Origin: Gemella haemolysans
GTDB lineage: Bacteria; Bacillota; Bacilli; Staphylococcales; Gemellaceae
Length of the DNA stretch: 64,000 nt
Direction of reading: 5' to 3'
Assembly: GCF_901873445.1 (NCBI RefSeq)
Contig: NZ_CABFLN010000016.1
Coordinates: 1 to 64,000, forward strand
Shown in pieces: positions 21,080 through 31,477 of this stretch. The notes below the pieces were generated by a model. That model worked only from the letters and a program-made list of their open reading frames with translations, was not told the DNA's origin and did no database searches. Each line of letters opens with the position of its first letter. The stretch's first letter is position 1. The translations under genes were made by a program, and so were the position numbers.

Positions 21080-21198
21080 TTTCTTCGGGGTCGGGTGTAA
21101 TTCCCAACCGGCGGTGACTAGTTTCCTAGAAGTCCGTGAGCGCAAGCTGATCTGGTGAGATTCCAGAACCGACAGTATAGTCTGGATGGGAGAAGAAA
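21080..21198 (+). ncRNA. FMN riboswitch (RFN element)
   Basis: The conserved RFN blocks are present in order: CTTCGGGGTCGGGTG, AATTCCCAACCGGCGGTGA, AGTCCGTGAGCGC, TCTGGTGAGATTCCAGAACCGACAGT (read in parts) and GGATGGGAGAAGAA. The closing P1 helix is ATTTCTTC/GAAGAAAT. It binds flavin mononucleotide and controls the downstream rib operon, most likely through the terminator at 21307-21350. Confidence 0.97.
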
Positions 21199-21306
21199 TT
21201 ATAGCATTAAGATAAATATATCTAATACTACTGATAATATACAACCTAGAATGTATTATAATTATACATTCAGGACTTTTTATCGAATAAAAAACAAACC
21301 ATCAAT

Positions 21307-21350
21307 CCCGATTATTTGAATCATCAAATATTATCGGGTTTTTATTTTTA
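21307..21350 (+). terminator. Riboswitch expression-platform terminator
   Basis: Hairpin CCCGATtATTTGA (21307-21319) with TCAAATaTTATCGGG (21324-21338), then TTTTTATTTTT. It ends just before the ribD ribosome binding site. A further hairpin GAATGTAT/ATACATTC lies at 21249-21271 between aptamer and terminator. Together they fit FMN-induced premature termination. Confidence 0.9.
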
Positions 21351-21366
21351 TAAAGGAGTTGATACT

Positions 21367-22437
21367 ATGCATGAATATTTTATGAATCTTGCTCTACTAG
21401 AGGCTAAGCGCGGTGCAAAATATACACATACCAATCCTCTAGTCGGTGCAATTATAGTAAAAGATAATAAAATTGTCGCAAGAGGCGCACACCTTAGATA
21501 CGGGTGTGAACATGCTGAAAAAAATGCTATTTCTACTTGCAAAACTCCTGAAAAAATATTTAATTCAACTCTATACGTCACATTAGAACCGTGTAACCAC
21601 AAAGGAAAACAACCCCCTTGTACAGAAGCTATATTGAAAATGGGTATCTCTAAAGTTGTTGTGGCTCAATTAGATCCTAATCCAATAGTTAGCGGTAAAG
21701 GAATTAAATTCTTACGTGATAATGGAATTGAAGTAATAACTGGTGTTTTGGAAAAAGAAGCTTATAATCTAAATTACGCTTATAATTTATTCTATACACA
21801 AAATAGACCTTATGTAGTCTTAAAACAAGCTACCAGTCTTGATGGAAAATTAGCTTTTACTAATGAAAGAACTCAAATAACAGGAAAAGAAGTTTACGAC
21901 TTCGTCAGAAAAGAACGAGATAATTATCAAGCTATTCTTGTTGGAGCAAAAACTGTGTTAATAGATAATCCAAAATTAACTGGAGCCAACACTTCGTTAT
22001 ACCCACCAAAAAGAATAATATTAGATAAAGAAGGAACTATTTTTCAACATAAAGAGTTAAATCTCTTTGAAGAAGATTCTTCCGAAGTTATAGTTTTTTC
22101 AAAACACAAAAATGAAGACTTACCTTCACATGTAACTATCGTTACACCTAATGAATTTACAATAAAAGAAATTCTTACTGAAATTGCAAAACTTGGTATA
22201 CAGTCAGTTTACGTAGAAGGTGGCCCTTGTATCCATGACCAATTCCTTGCTAGTGGTTACTGGGATGAAGTAATTTCATATATTTCCCCTACACTCATAG
22301 GAGGAAATAATACTTCATCATTTAGTAGTAATAGACCTACAAATGAAAAAATTACTTTACACGATGTTAATATTATAAAACTCGGTGAAGATATACGAAT
22401 CTCAGGAAGGAAAGAAAGTCAATGTTTACAGGATTAA
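21367..22437 (+). CDS. ribD: Riboflavin biosynthesis deaminase/reductase
   Basis: A bifunctional 356-residue enzyme. It deaminates 2,5-diamino-6-ribosylamino-pyrimidinone phosphate and then reduces the sugar side chain. The N-terminal deaminase has the zinc motif HAEKNA (about residues 49-54) and PCNHKGKQPPC (about 75-85). The C-terminal reductase begins near residue 145 with LKQATSLDGKLA and includes VEGGPCIHDQFL. The start is the ATG after AAAGGAGTTGATACT; an upstream in-frame TTG falls inside the terminator and is rejected. It overlaps ribE by 16 bp. Confidence 0.96.
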   Translation: MHEYFMNLALLEAKRGAKYTHTNPLVGAIIVKDNKIVARGAHLRYGCEHAEKNAISTCKTPEKIFNSTLYVTLEPCNHKGKQPPCTEAILKMGISKVVVAQLDPNPIVSGKGIKFLRDNGIEVITGVLEKEAYNLNYAYNLFYTQNRPYVVLKQATSLDGKLAFTNERTQITGKEVYDFVRKERDNYQAILVGAKTVLIDNPKLTGANTSLYPPKRIILDKEGTIFQHKELNLFEEDSSEVIVFSKHKNEDLPSHVTIVTPNEFTIKEILTEIAKLGIQSVYVEGGPCIHDQFLASGYWDEVISYISPTLIGGNNTSSFSSNRPTNEKITLHDVNIIKLGEDIRISGRKESQCLQD

Positions 22438-23033
22438 TAAAAGAACAAGGGAAAATAGTAAAAATTATAAAATCAAGTCACAGTATAAAATTAACAATAC
22501 AAGCAACTAAGAACTTATTGGAAACATATAAAATTGGTGATAGTATGGCAGTAAATGGAGTATGCTTAACATGTGTTCAAAAAAGTTCATCACAATTCAC
22601 CGTTGATATTATGCCTGAAACTTATAAGAGAACAACATTTAAAGACTTAAAAGTAAATGACTCTGTAAATCTTGAGCCCGCAATGGGACACTCAGATAGA
22701 TTCGAAGGACATATCGTTTCGGGCCACAGTGATGGCTTAGCACAATTAGCAGCAAGACAAAAAGATGAAAATGCTATTCTTCTAACTTTTGCTTATCCAA
22801 GTAAATTCAAAGGAGAAATCATTGATCAAGGCTCAATTACTATAAACGGAATAAGTTTAACAGTAGTAACTTGTGACAATAATAAATTTACCGTTTCGTT
22901 AATTCCACATACTACAAAACATACAAATCTAGAAAAACTGAAAATTGGTGACAATGTAAATATTGAGACCGATATTCTAGCAAAATACATAAAAGCTCAA
23001 TTAAAATTATTTGGAGGAAAGTTAAATGATTAA
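22422..23033 (+). CDS. ribE: Riboflavin synthase, alpha subunit
   Basis: A 203-residue trimeric enzyme that dismutates two 6,7-dimethyl-8-ribityllumazines to riboflavin. It shows the canonical start MFTGLIKEQG and two tandem lumazine-binding domains. The first has NGVCLTC and MPETYKRTTF, then GHIVSGHSDG; the second has INGISLTVV and IPHTTKHTNL. It overlaps ribD upstream (16 bp) and ribBA downstream (8 bp), so translation of the three genes is coupled. Confidence 0.96.
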   Translation: MFTGLIKEQGKIVKIIKSSHSIKLTIQATKNLLETYKIGDSMAVNGVCLTCVQKSSSQFTVDIMPETYKRTTFKDLKVNDSVNLEPAMGHSDRFEGHIVSGHSDGLAQLAARQKDENAILLTFAYPSKFKGEIIDQGSITINGISLTVVTCDNNKFTVSLIPHTTKHTNLEKLKIGDNVNIETDILAKYIKAQLKLFGGKLND

Positions 23034-24201
23034 TAATGTAAGACAAGCAATCGAAGACCTAAAAGCTGGAAAATTAATTGTTCTTATAGATGATGACGAC
23101 AGAGAAGCGGAAGGAGATTTAGTTGGATTAGCTGAACTAGTTACAGGTGAAAATGTAAACTTCATGACAAAACACGCCCGTGGTTTAATTTGTGCACCTG
23201 TCTCAACCGAAATAGCTCAACGCTTGAATCTACACTCAATGCTAGATAAAAATACAGATCCTCACGAGACTGCATTTACAGTAAGTGTTGATTATAAAAC
23301 ATCAACAACAGGAATCTCTGCTTTTGAAAGAGCTACAACTATAAAAGAATTAGCAAATCCTAATTCTAGACCTGAAGATTTCAATAGACCTGGACATATG
23401 TTCCCCCTTGTAGGGCGTGATGGTGGAATCAAAGTTCGCCGTGGCCACACAGAGGCTAGCCTAGATTTAGCAAGATTAGCTAATAGCACTGAAGCTTCGT
23501 ACATCTGTGAAATTATGAATGAAGATGGTACTATGGCTAGAAGAGATGACTTGTATGAGTTCGCTAAAAAATGGAATTTAACAGTTGTTGACTTAGATGA
23601 ACTAACACGTTTTTTGTCATTTGAAGACAGCGTTAAAGTAAAGCTTCCAACAGAATTTGGAGACTTTGATTTACAGCTGTTCGAAGATGAATTTAATAAA
23701 GAACATTTAATTATTAGCAAAGGAGATTTAACTTCTGAAGAACCTTTGCTAATACGAGTTCACTCAGAATGCTTAACAGGGGACATATTCGCTTCTCATA
23801 GATGTGATTGCGGTGAACAATTACATGCCGCACTTCAAAAAATCTCAGAACTAGGTCGCGGTGCAATTCTCTATTTAAGACAAGAAGGGCGAGGAATCGG
23901 ACTTAGAAATAAACTTCTTGCTTACCAATTACAAGAACAGGGTGTAGATACTTACGATGCTAATGTGCAATTAGGTTTCGCTCCAGATGAGAGGGACTAT
24001 AATATTGCAGTAGATATACTAGATTACTTAGGAATAAAATCGGTAAAACTACTCACTAACAATCCTGACAAAGTAGAACAACTAAGCTCTTTAGGAATAA
24101 ACATAGTTGATCGTGAACCAATTAAGATAAAACCACATAAAGAAAACAAACACTATTTACAAACAAAAAAAATAAAATTTAATCACTTTTTAGATATATA
24201 A
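23026..24201 (+). CDS. ribBA: Bifunctional DHBP synthase / GTP cyclohydrolase II
   Basis: A 391-residue fusion. Residues 1-200 are 3,4-dihydroxy-2-butanone-4-phosphate synthase ([12 protein letters not shown] acidic metal site, [12 protein letters not shown]). Residues ~205-391 are GTP cyclohydrolase II with the zinc site [20 protein letters not shown] (about 248-267) and the catalytic [11 protein letters not shown]. It supplies both precursors of riboflavin. It overlaps ribE and lies 13 bp before ribH. Confidence 0.97.
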   Translation: MINNVRQAIEDLKAGKLIVLIDDDDREAEGDLVGLAELVTGENVNFMTKHARGLICAPVSTEIAQRLNLHSMLDKNTDPHETAFTVSVDYKTSTTGISAFERATTIKELANPNSRPEDFNRPGHMFPLVGRDGGIKVRRGHTEASLDLARLANSTEASYICEIMNEDGTMARRDDLYEFAKKWNLTVVDLDELTRFLSFEDSVKVKLPTEFGDFDLQLFEDEFNKEHLIISKGDLTSEEPLLIRVHSECLTGDIFASHRCDCGEQLHAALQKISELGRGAILYLRQEGRGIGLRNKLLAYQLQEQGVDTYDANVQLGFAPDERDYNIAVDILDYLGIKSVKLLTNNPDKVEQLSSLGINIVDREPIKIKPHKENKHYLQTKKIKFNHFLDI

Positions 24202-24214
24202 GGAGAATATTATT

Positions 24215-24676
24215 ATGACAACATTTGAAGGAAAATTTATAGGTAAAGATATTAAAGTAGCAATCGTAGTAGCACGTTTTAACGAGTTCATTACATCTAA
24301 ATTATTAGGTGGAGCTAAAGATACATTAATTAGAAACGAAGTAAAAGAAGAAAACATCGATGTATACTGGGTTCCAGGAGCATTCGAAATTCCATTTATT
24401 ACTAAAAAATTAGTAGCTACAAATAAATACGATGGTATCGTTACATTAGGAAGCATTATTCGTGGAAGTACTAGTCACTATGACCTAGTTTGTAACGAGG
24501 TAGCAAAAGGTGTAGGACAAATTAACCTTAACAGCGAAATTCCTGTAATGTTCGGTGTTATTACTACTGAAGATATCGATCAAGCTATCGAAAGAGCTGG
24601 TTCAAAAGTCGGAAACAAAGGTAGTGAATGTGCTCAAGGTCTTCTTGAAATGATTGACTTAACTAAACAAATTTAA
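24215..24676 (+). CDS. ribH: 6,7-dimethyl-8-ribityllumazine synthase
   Basis: A 153-residue lumazine synthase that joins the RibBA product with the RibD pathway product. Family motifs: [34 protein letters not shown] with the catalytic His, FGVITTED and the C-terminal [14 protein letters not shown]. It is the last gene of the ribD-ribE-ribBA-ribH operon, the same gene order as in Bacillus subtilis, and is followed by a strong terminator. Confidence 0.97.
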   Translation: MTTFEGKFIGKDIKVAIVVARFNEFITSKLLGGAKDTLIRNEVKEENIDVYWVPGAFEIPFITKKLVATNKYDGIVTLGSIIRGSTSHYDLVCNEVAKGVGQINLNSEIPVMFGVITTEDIDQAIERAGSKVGNKGSECAQGLLEMIDLTKQI

Positions 24677-24691
24677 AACTATAGGTTATAT

Positions 24692-24740
24692 AAGAAAGCC
24701 GGAGTATAGGTCTAAATCCAACTTCGGCTTTCTTTTTTAT
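24692..24740 (+). terminator. Terminator of the riboflavin operon
   Basis: Stem AGAAAGCCGGAGT / ACTTCGGCTTTCT (24692-24733), with a G:T wobble, then TTTTTTAT. Confidence 0.93.
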
Positions 24741-24783
24741 TCAAAATAAAGCTAGGAACTTGAACTTCAAGCTCCTAGCTTCT
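24741..24783 (-). terminator. Terminator after guaB
   Basis: Stem AAGCTAGGA-CTTGAA / TTCAAG-TCCTAGCTT (24749-24782), followed on the minus strand by TATTTTG. It lies 16 bp after the guaB stop and converges with the rib terminator. Confidence 0.85.
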
Positions 24784-24798
24784 TATTATCTATAATTA

Positions 24799-26870
<2,072 letters not shown>

Positions 26871-26905
26871 AACTCCTCCTATATAAACTTTGAGTAATTT
26901 TATTA

Positions 26906-26934
26906 ATGATACCAAACTTTTATTAAAAATTCAA
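26906..26934 (-). promoter_or_regulatory. Promoter of xpt-guaB
   Basis: Minus strand: -35 TTGAAT (26929-26934), 17-bp spacer, -10 TATCAT (26906-26911). The -35 touches the hslO terminator stem. The short leader leaves no room for a riboswitch. Confidence 0.7.
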
Positions 26935-26968
26935 GAGCCTAATGAAATGTTAATCATTAAGGCTCTTT
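26933..26968 (-). terminator. Terminator after hslO
   Basis: Stem AAGAGCCTAATGA / TCATTAAGGCTCTT (about 26933-26967) with one bulged base, then AATTTTTAA on the minus strand. Confidence 0.85.
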
Positions 26969-26978
26969 ATTCATAATA

Positions 26979-27854
26979 TTATTTTAAATTGTCTAATAAC
27001 TCTGTTATTTCTTTTTGAGAAAAATGATATTTTTCTTTACAGAAAGCACAAACCAACTCTGTAGTCTCCTGTTTAGCAATATCTTCTAATTCTTCTTTTC
27101 CTAATGTTACTAGCGCATCAGCATAACGTTCTTTTGAACATGTACATTTAAATACTACATCATTTTTATGTAGGATACGATAATTTTCTTCACCACCGAA
27201 GATAATATTTGCAATCTCTTCAGGAGTTTTACCTTCATGAATTAACGTAGAAATTGGTTTAATATTACTAATTGCTTTTTCTATTTTTGTTATTGTCTCA
27301 TTGGTAGCATTTGGTAAAACTTGTAAAATAAATCCTCCAGCAGCTATTACAGAATTATCAGTTTCTACCAATACCCCTAAAGATACTGCAGAAGGAACTT
27401 GCTCACTAGCAGCGAAATAGTAAGTGAAATCTTCTGCGATTTCTCCAGATACTATCGGTGAAGTAGTAGTATACTTTTCATTTAATCCTAAGTCACGTAC
27501 TACCGTGATATTTCCTCCACCAACTACTCCTCTTACGTCAAGCTTACCTTGAGCATTACTTGGAATATGAACCTGCATATTTTTAGCATATGCTGTAGTT
27601 TCCCCTAACTCATTTGATGATGCATAGATTGTTCCTACTGGACCATCTCCACGAACAGCAACGTCAATTCTGTCTCCACTCTTAAGCATAGCACCCATCA
27701 TTGTAGTAACCGTAGCTGTACGACCTACTGCTGCTATTGCTGTTGGATAAGCATCATGTCTTTGTCTAATTTCTTCTACTAAATCTGTAGTTTTTGTTAC
27801 AAAAAATCTAATTTCATCGTTAAAGGCTAATCCTCTAATCAAATAATCTTTCAT
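26979..27854 (-). CDS. hslO: Redox-regulated chaperone Hsp33
   Basis: A 291-residue heat-shock protein 33. Oxidation of four zinc-bound cysteines activates its holdase function. The cysteines are visible near the C-terminus as FKCTCSKE (CxC, about residues 238-240) and LVCAFCKEKYHF (CxxC, about 269-272). The N-terminal domain carries the family segments RAFVTKT-like RFFVTKTTDLV, AVGRTATVTTMMGAMLK and GDGPVGTIYASS. Single-gene unit with its own promoter and terminator. Confidence 0.97.
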   Translation of the reverse strand: MKDYLIRGLAFNDEIRFFVTKTTDLVEEIRQRHDAYPTAIAAVGRTATVTTMMGAMLKSGDRIDVAVRGDGPVGTIYASSNELGETTAYAKNMQVHIPSNAQGKLDVRGVVGGGNITVVRDLGLNEKYTTTSPIVSGEIAEDFTYYFAASEQVPSAVSLGVLVETDNSVIAAGGFILQVLPNATNETITKIEKAISNIKPISTLIHEGKTPEEIANIIFGGEENYRILHKNDVVFKCTCSKERYADALVTLGKEELEDIAKQETTELVCAFCKEKYHFSQKEITELLDNLK

Positions 27855-27900
27855 TAAAATAAATTCCTTTCAATTCTAGAACTTCTTATTACGATGTATT

Positions 27901-27929
27901 ATTATACATTTTATTTCCATTATTGTCTA
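27901..27929 (-). promoter_or_regulatory. Promoter of hslO
   Basis: Minus strand: -35 TAGACA (27924-27929), 17-bp spacer, -10 TATAAT (27901-27906). No CIRCE or CtsR box was recognised. Confidence 0.75.
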
Positions 27930-27940
27930 TTTATTTACGT

Positions 27941-28486
27941 TTATAAATTTTTATAATTATCGATGAACTCTTCCATTTCTTTTATACTTACTGTAAATAA
28001 TGTCCTCTGTCTATCTTCGTTAGTTAAGAAACCTTCCGCTACCATCTTATCAAAATATTGTTCTAAAAAGTCATAATAACCATTGATATTCATTAGAATA
28101 CAAGGAGCATCTTTTTTACCAACTCTCACCCATGAGATTACCTGTGATATCTCTTCTAGCGTTCCAGGTCCACCTGGTAAAGCAATAAACACATCACCAA
28201 AATCTACGAGTCTAGTTTTTCTCACCGACATATCATCAACAACAATCATTTCACTTATATTGTCATGACTAATTTCTCTATCCACTAAAAATTGAGGCAT
28301 TATTCCAATTACTTCTCCATTATTTTCTAAGACAGTATCAGCAATAATCCCCATCAGACCTACTTTGCCACCACCATATACTAAAGTATGATTATTTCTA
28401 GCAATCCATTTACCAAGTTCTATTGCATTCTCTTTATACAATTCACTCTTCCCATTATTTGCTCCACAAAAAACTGTAATTTTCAT
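27941..28486 (-). CDS. LOG-family phosphoribohydrolase
   Basis: A 181-residue Rossmann-type protein of the LOG (lonely guy) family. Members hydrolyse nucleoside 5'-monophosphates to the free base and ribose-5-phosphate. The hallmark PGGPGTLEE (about residues 104-112) is intact, with FCGANNG near the start, VYGGGKVGLMG and the ISWVRVGKKDAPCILMN region. In plants these enzymes activate cytokinins; in bacteria the natural substrate is often unknown. It lies in a colinear run with coaX and hslO. Confidence 0.92.
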   Translation of the reverse strand: MKITVFCGANNGKSELYKENAIELGKWIARNNHTLVYGGGKVGLMGIIADTVLENNGEVIGIMPQFLVDREISHDNISEMIVVDDMSVRKTRLVDFGDVFIALPGGPGTLEEISQVISWVRVGKKDAPCILMNINGYYDFLEQYFDKMVAEGFLTNEDRQRTLFTVSIKEMEEFIDNYKNL

Positions 28487-28519
28487 TGTTATTATATCCT
28501 TATTATTGTTTCTTTAATG

Positions 28520-29293
28520 TTATTTGGTATTATTCATTTTGTACAATTCAATTATACCTTTTAAAGTTAATTCTTCATCAACTATATCCACCACATCACT
28601 ATACTTTGCGATAAATTTTGATAACCCTCCAGTTAAAACTACCTTATATTCTTTTCCTAAATCTTGTTGTAAATGTTTAATAATATTTTCAAATTGACCT
28701 AAGAATCCATAAAATAACCCTGCTTGCATTTGACTAGTAGTATCCATCCCTAAAGATGTACTCACCGCTTCAAATTCCACCCTAGGTAGTTTTGCAGCCC
28801 TTGAATATAATGCTTCCGCACTAATATTCATACCTGGACAAATAATACCTCCACGATAGTTCATATCTTCGTCCACACAATCAAATGTTGTAGCTGTTCC
28901 AAAATCAACTACTATTGCTGGTAAATATTCACTAACTTTTGCTCCGACAATGTCAACTACTCGATCGGCACCTAATTTACTACTATATGGCTCTGGTACC
29001 TTTATACCTGTATTAATATCAGCCGAAACAATAATCGGTTCTTTTTCAAAGTATTTCTTACTTAACAATTCTAGTGCAAACATCATTTTTGGAACAACAC
29101 TCGATATTACAACTCCATCAAAATCTTCAAACTTAATTCTTTTATCAACGAAGAAATTTCGAATAATAACATATAATTCATCTTCTGTTTTTGTATTATC
29201 AGTCGCTATACGCCACGAATGAAGCATTTTATAATCACTTCCAAAAACACCAAGTACTATATTTGTATTTCCTACATCTAATGCAAAAATCAT
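28520..29293 (-). CDS. coaX: Type III pantothenate kinase
   Basis: A 257-residue kinase of the ASKHA fold that phosphorylates pantothenate in the first step of coenzyme A synthesis. The motifs DVGNTNIVLGVF (residues 5-16), GADRVVDIVGA, VVDFGTATTFDCVD and the IICPGMNISAEAL region define the type III form, which usually needs a monovalent cation and resists feedback by CoA. In Bacillus coaX and hslO are also neighbours, which supports orthology. Confidence 0.96.
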   Translation of the reverse strand: MIFALDVGNTNIVLGVFGSDYKMLHSWRIATDNTKTEDELYVIIRNFFVDKRIKFEDFDGVVISSVVPKMMFALELLSKKYFEKEPIIVSADINTGIKVPEPYSSKLGADRVVDIVGAKVSEYLPAIVVDFGTATTFDCVDEDMNYRGGIICPGMNISAEALYSRAAKLPRVEFEAVSTSLGMDTTSQMQAGLFYGFLGQFENIIKHLQQDLGKEYKVVLTGGLSKFIAKYSDVVDIVDEELTLKGIIELYKMNNTK

Positions 29294-29402
29294 CTTTTAT
29301 CTCCTATGATTTACTTATTTTAAGAACGATTATATTATACCACAATTACTCTAATGCAAGTAGTAAAATACAAAACATACTATATATAATATTAATACTG
29401 CA

Positions 29403-29447
29403 CATAAAAAAAGATTATTGACTAATTTAGCCAACAATCTTTATTAT
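29403..29447 (-). terminator. Terminator after the AraC-type regulator
   Basis: Stem AAAGATTATTGACTAA / TTAGCCAACAATCTTT (about 29409-29442) with one mismatch, then TTTTTTTATG on the minus strand. Confidence 0.85.
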
Positions 29448-29448
29448 A

Positions 29449-30627
29449 TTATCTTTTAGATAATGACTCTCTATATTTAAGAGGTGTCATTTTCACTAGA
29501 GTTTTGAATATTCTAATGAAGTAACTTGTATCGAAGTACCCAATGTAATCCGCTACTTCTGAAATTGAAAAATCAGTATTTGCTAGTAAATAGCATGCAT
29601 TAGAAATACGTTTATCATGAATGTAATCTACAATACTAATTCCCATATCTTTATTAAAGATAGAAGACAGATAACTCTTATTGACACCTAAGTAATCACT
29701 TACGTTATCTAAACTAATTTTTTCTGAGATACGGTCATTGATATAAGCAATACAGTTACGAACTACAGCTTGTTTATCTTTATATTTATTTCTATCGACA
29801 AGTAAACAATAACTTCTAATAACATCTTCAGATAAATCATAGTTATCAAGTTTGTTTTTAATTTTAACCCATAGTTCTTCAATTCCTAAGAAATCATCAT
29901 TGTTTTGTTCTAAAGCGTAACGTAATAAATCATTCATGTTATAAGATTTTCTACGACGTACGTTAATTCCTTGCTCAATATGATTTTCTTCTACACCATG
30001 ATTTCTACGACGTAAATCGAAAAGCATGTTAACACGAGAAATATTACCTTCAACTACAGCTTGTAAAATTTCATGTTTAAACTTAACTTCACTTTCTAGA
30101 ATACCATTTAAATAATTATTTTTTCTAGATGATGCTCTTCTTACATTTTTCACACTTGAATCTTCTATTAAGACAATCGCATCTAAGAAATCTACATTTT
30201 CATCTTCTACTAATAATTCTATTAAATAGTTGAATTTTTTTCTAGGTGTAATTGGTAATGAAAAATAAACATCACAAATTAATTCACTAATACTAGCCCC
30301 ATATTTAGTTAATGATTCTTGGAATAATTTAGTTGGAATTAAATACTCTAAGAAAGGCGTAATTAAATAGAAATTATCATCACTATCACTAGGAATAAAT
30401 AAACATGAAATTCCTAATCCACTTTGACATTTAACAAGCTTTCCATCATGTAACCCTTCTTTAATCTTAGGTAGATTTCTTTTGATAAATCTACTAAAAA
30501 TACTACTTAGTTGTTCTTCCCCTAAGTTAAGTCGTATTTCTTCATCTGAGTACTTATAAGTTAATACATCTCCATTTAAATCCAAAATATCCTTAATTCG
30601 CTCAATCTTTTTTAATGAACTTCTCAT
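29449..30627 (-). CDS. AraC-family transcriptional regulator
   Basis: A 392-residue regulator. The C-terminal ~100 residues are an AraC/XylS double helix-turn-helix: ISLDNVSDYLGVNKSYLSSIF for the first (read from about residue 300) and SISEVADYIGYFDTSYFIRIF for the second, ending TPLKYRES. The N-terminal ~280 residues have no domain I recognise, contain an RRRNHG/RRRK basic stretch near 205-228 and may be a sensor region. It is the third gene after an ABC ATPase and permease, which it may regulate. The ATG has an AGGAGGT ribosome binding site. Confidence 0.88.
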   Translation of the reverse strand: MRSSLKKIERIKDILDLNGDVLTYKYSDEEIRLNLGEEQLSSIFSRFIKRNLPKIKEGLHDGKLVKCQSGLGISCLFIPSDSDDNFYLITPFLEYLIPTKLFQESLTKYGASISELICDVYFSLPITPRKKFNYLIELLVEDENVDFLDAIVLIEDSSVKNVRRASSRKNNYLNGILESEVKFKHEILQAVVEGNISRVNMLFDLRRRNHGVEENHIEQGINVRRRKSYNMNDLLRYALEQNNDDFLGIEELWVKIKNKLDNYDLSEDVIRSYCLLVDRNKYKDKQAVVRNCIAYINDRISEKISLDNVSDYLGVNKSYLSSIFNKDMGISIVDYIHDKRISNACYLLANTDFSISEVADYIGYFDTSYFIRIFKTLVKMTPLKYRESLSKR

Positions 30628-30655
30628 TTTTCCTACCTCCTAACAATTTTATACT

Positions 30656-31477
30656 CTAATCGATTGTAATATCACGTCTTGCATTTACAATATAAGAAAT
30701 TGTAAAGAATACAAAACTGTATGCTACTAACATAATAATTAATGCATTTGCATTGTCAAACTTAAACAATTCTTTTACAGTGTGACGTCCTGCTTCACTT
30801 GCATAATATGAGCTAAATAACGGTACATCAAACATGTGATATTTTGCCCATGAGAATTTTGAAACTGCAAATATTGTTAAAGATTGAATTAATCCAGTTC
30901 CTAAAAGTGATAACATAACTAATACCAATGATAGAATTTGTGTTTTAAACACTACACAAACTAATACTACCATCGCTACAAGGAAGATAAATACTGCTAA
31001 ATCAGCTAAGTTTGTTATAATTATTTGTTTAGCAACTGTTCTCCCAAAGTATCCTTCAGCTATAGTATCATTCAAATGATTTAATCCTACTTTATTTTTA
31101 AAGAACACATAATTCTTTGTTACAAAATCAAATACTGTTCCTACTACTAAGAAAATAATATAGTTGATAAATGCTAAAATAATTTTCGCAGTAAGTATCG
31201 CAGAACGAGACTTAGGTTTTGTATATAGAAACTTAATCGTTCCTTTTGAGTACTCTTGAGATAAATTGTTTGCTAGCATAATTAGTGAGAATACCGTTGC
31301 TGTCCCCACAGCAACCATTGTTATTCCACTTAATATTTTTACCGCATCTACTCCATCTTCAAATTGTCTTTTTGCAAAATAGCTATTTAACAAAATAATT
31401 CCAAATGATAGTAAGAAATATAACCATGTAGTTTTCTTTTTATAATCTTTTATAAATTCATTTATTAATAATTTCAT
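30656..31477 (-). CDS. ABC-2 type transporter permease
   Basis: A 273-residue membrane protein with about six helices, of the BcrB/ABC-2 type (NSYFAKRQF after the first helix, a long extracellular loop around residues 125-150, a last helix ending in YIVNARRDITID). Its ATG overlaps the ATPase stop in a TAATG arrangement. With the ATPase it forms an exporter of unknown substrate; bacitracin- or lantibiotic-type resistance exporters share this layout. The signature VLSLLGTGLIQ is seen in helix five. Confidence 0.85.
   Translation of the reverse strand: MKLLINEFIKDYKKKTTWLYFLLSFGIILLNSYFAKRQFEDGVDAVKILSGITMVAVGTATVFSLIMLANNLSQEYSKGTIKFLYTKPKSRSAILTAKIILAFINYIIFLVVGTVFDFVTKNYVFFKNKVGLNHLNDTIAEGYFGRTVAKQIIITNLADLAVFIFLVAMVVLVCVVFKTQILSLVLVMLSLLGTGLIQSLTIFAVSKFSWAKYHMFDVPLFSSYYASEAGRHTVKELFKFDNANALIIMLVAYSFVFFTISYIVNARRDITID

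Noticed and set aside
21316..21366. Upstream TTG as ribD start
   Set aside because: It lies within the riboswitch terminator hairpin; the ATG at 21367 has an AAAGGAG ribosome binding site and the correct N-terminus.
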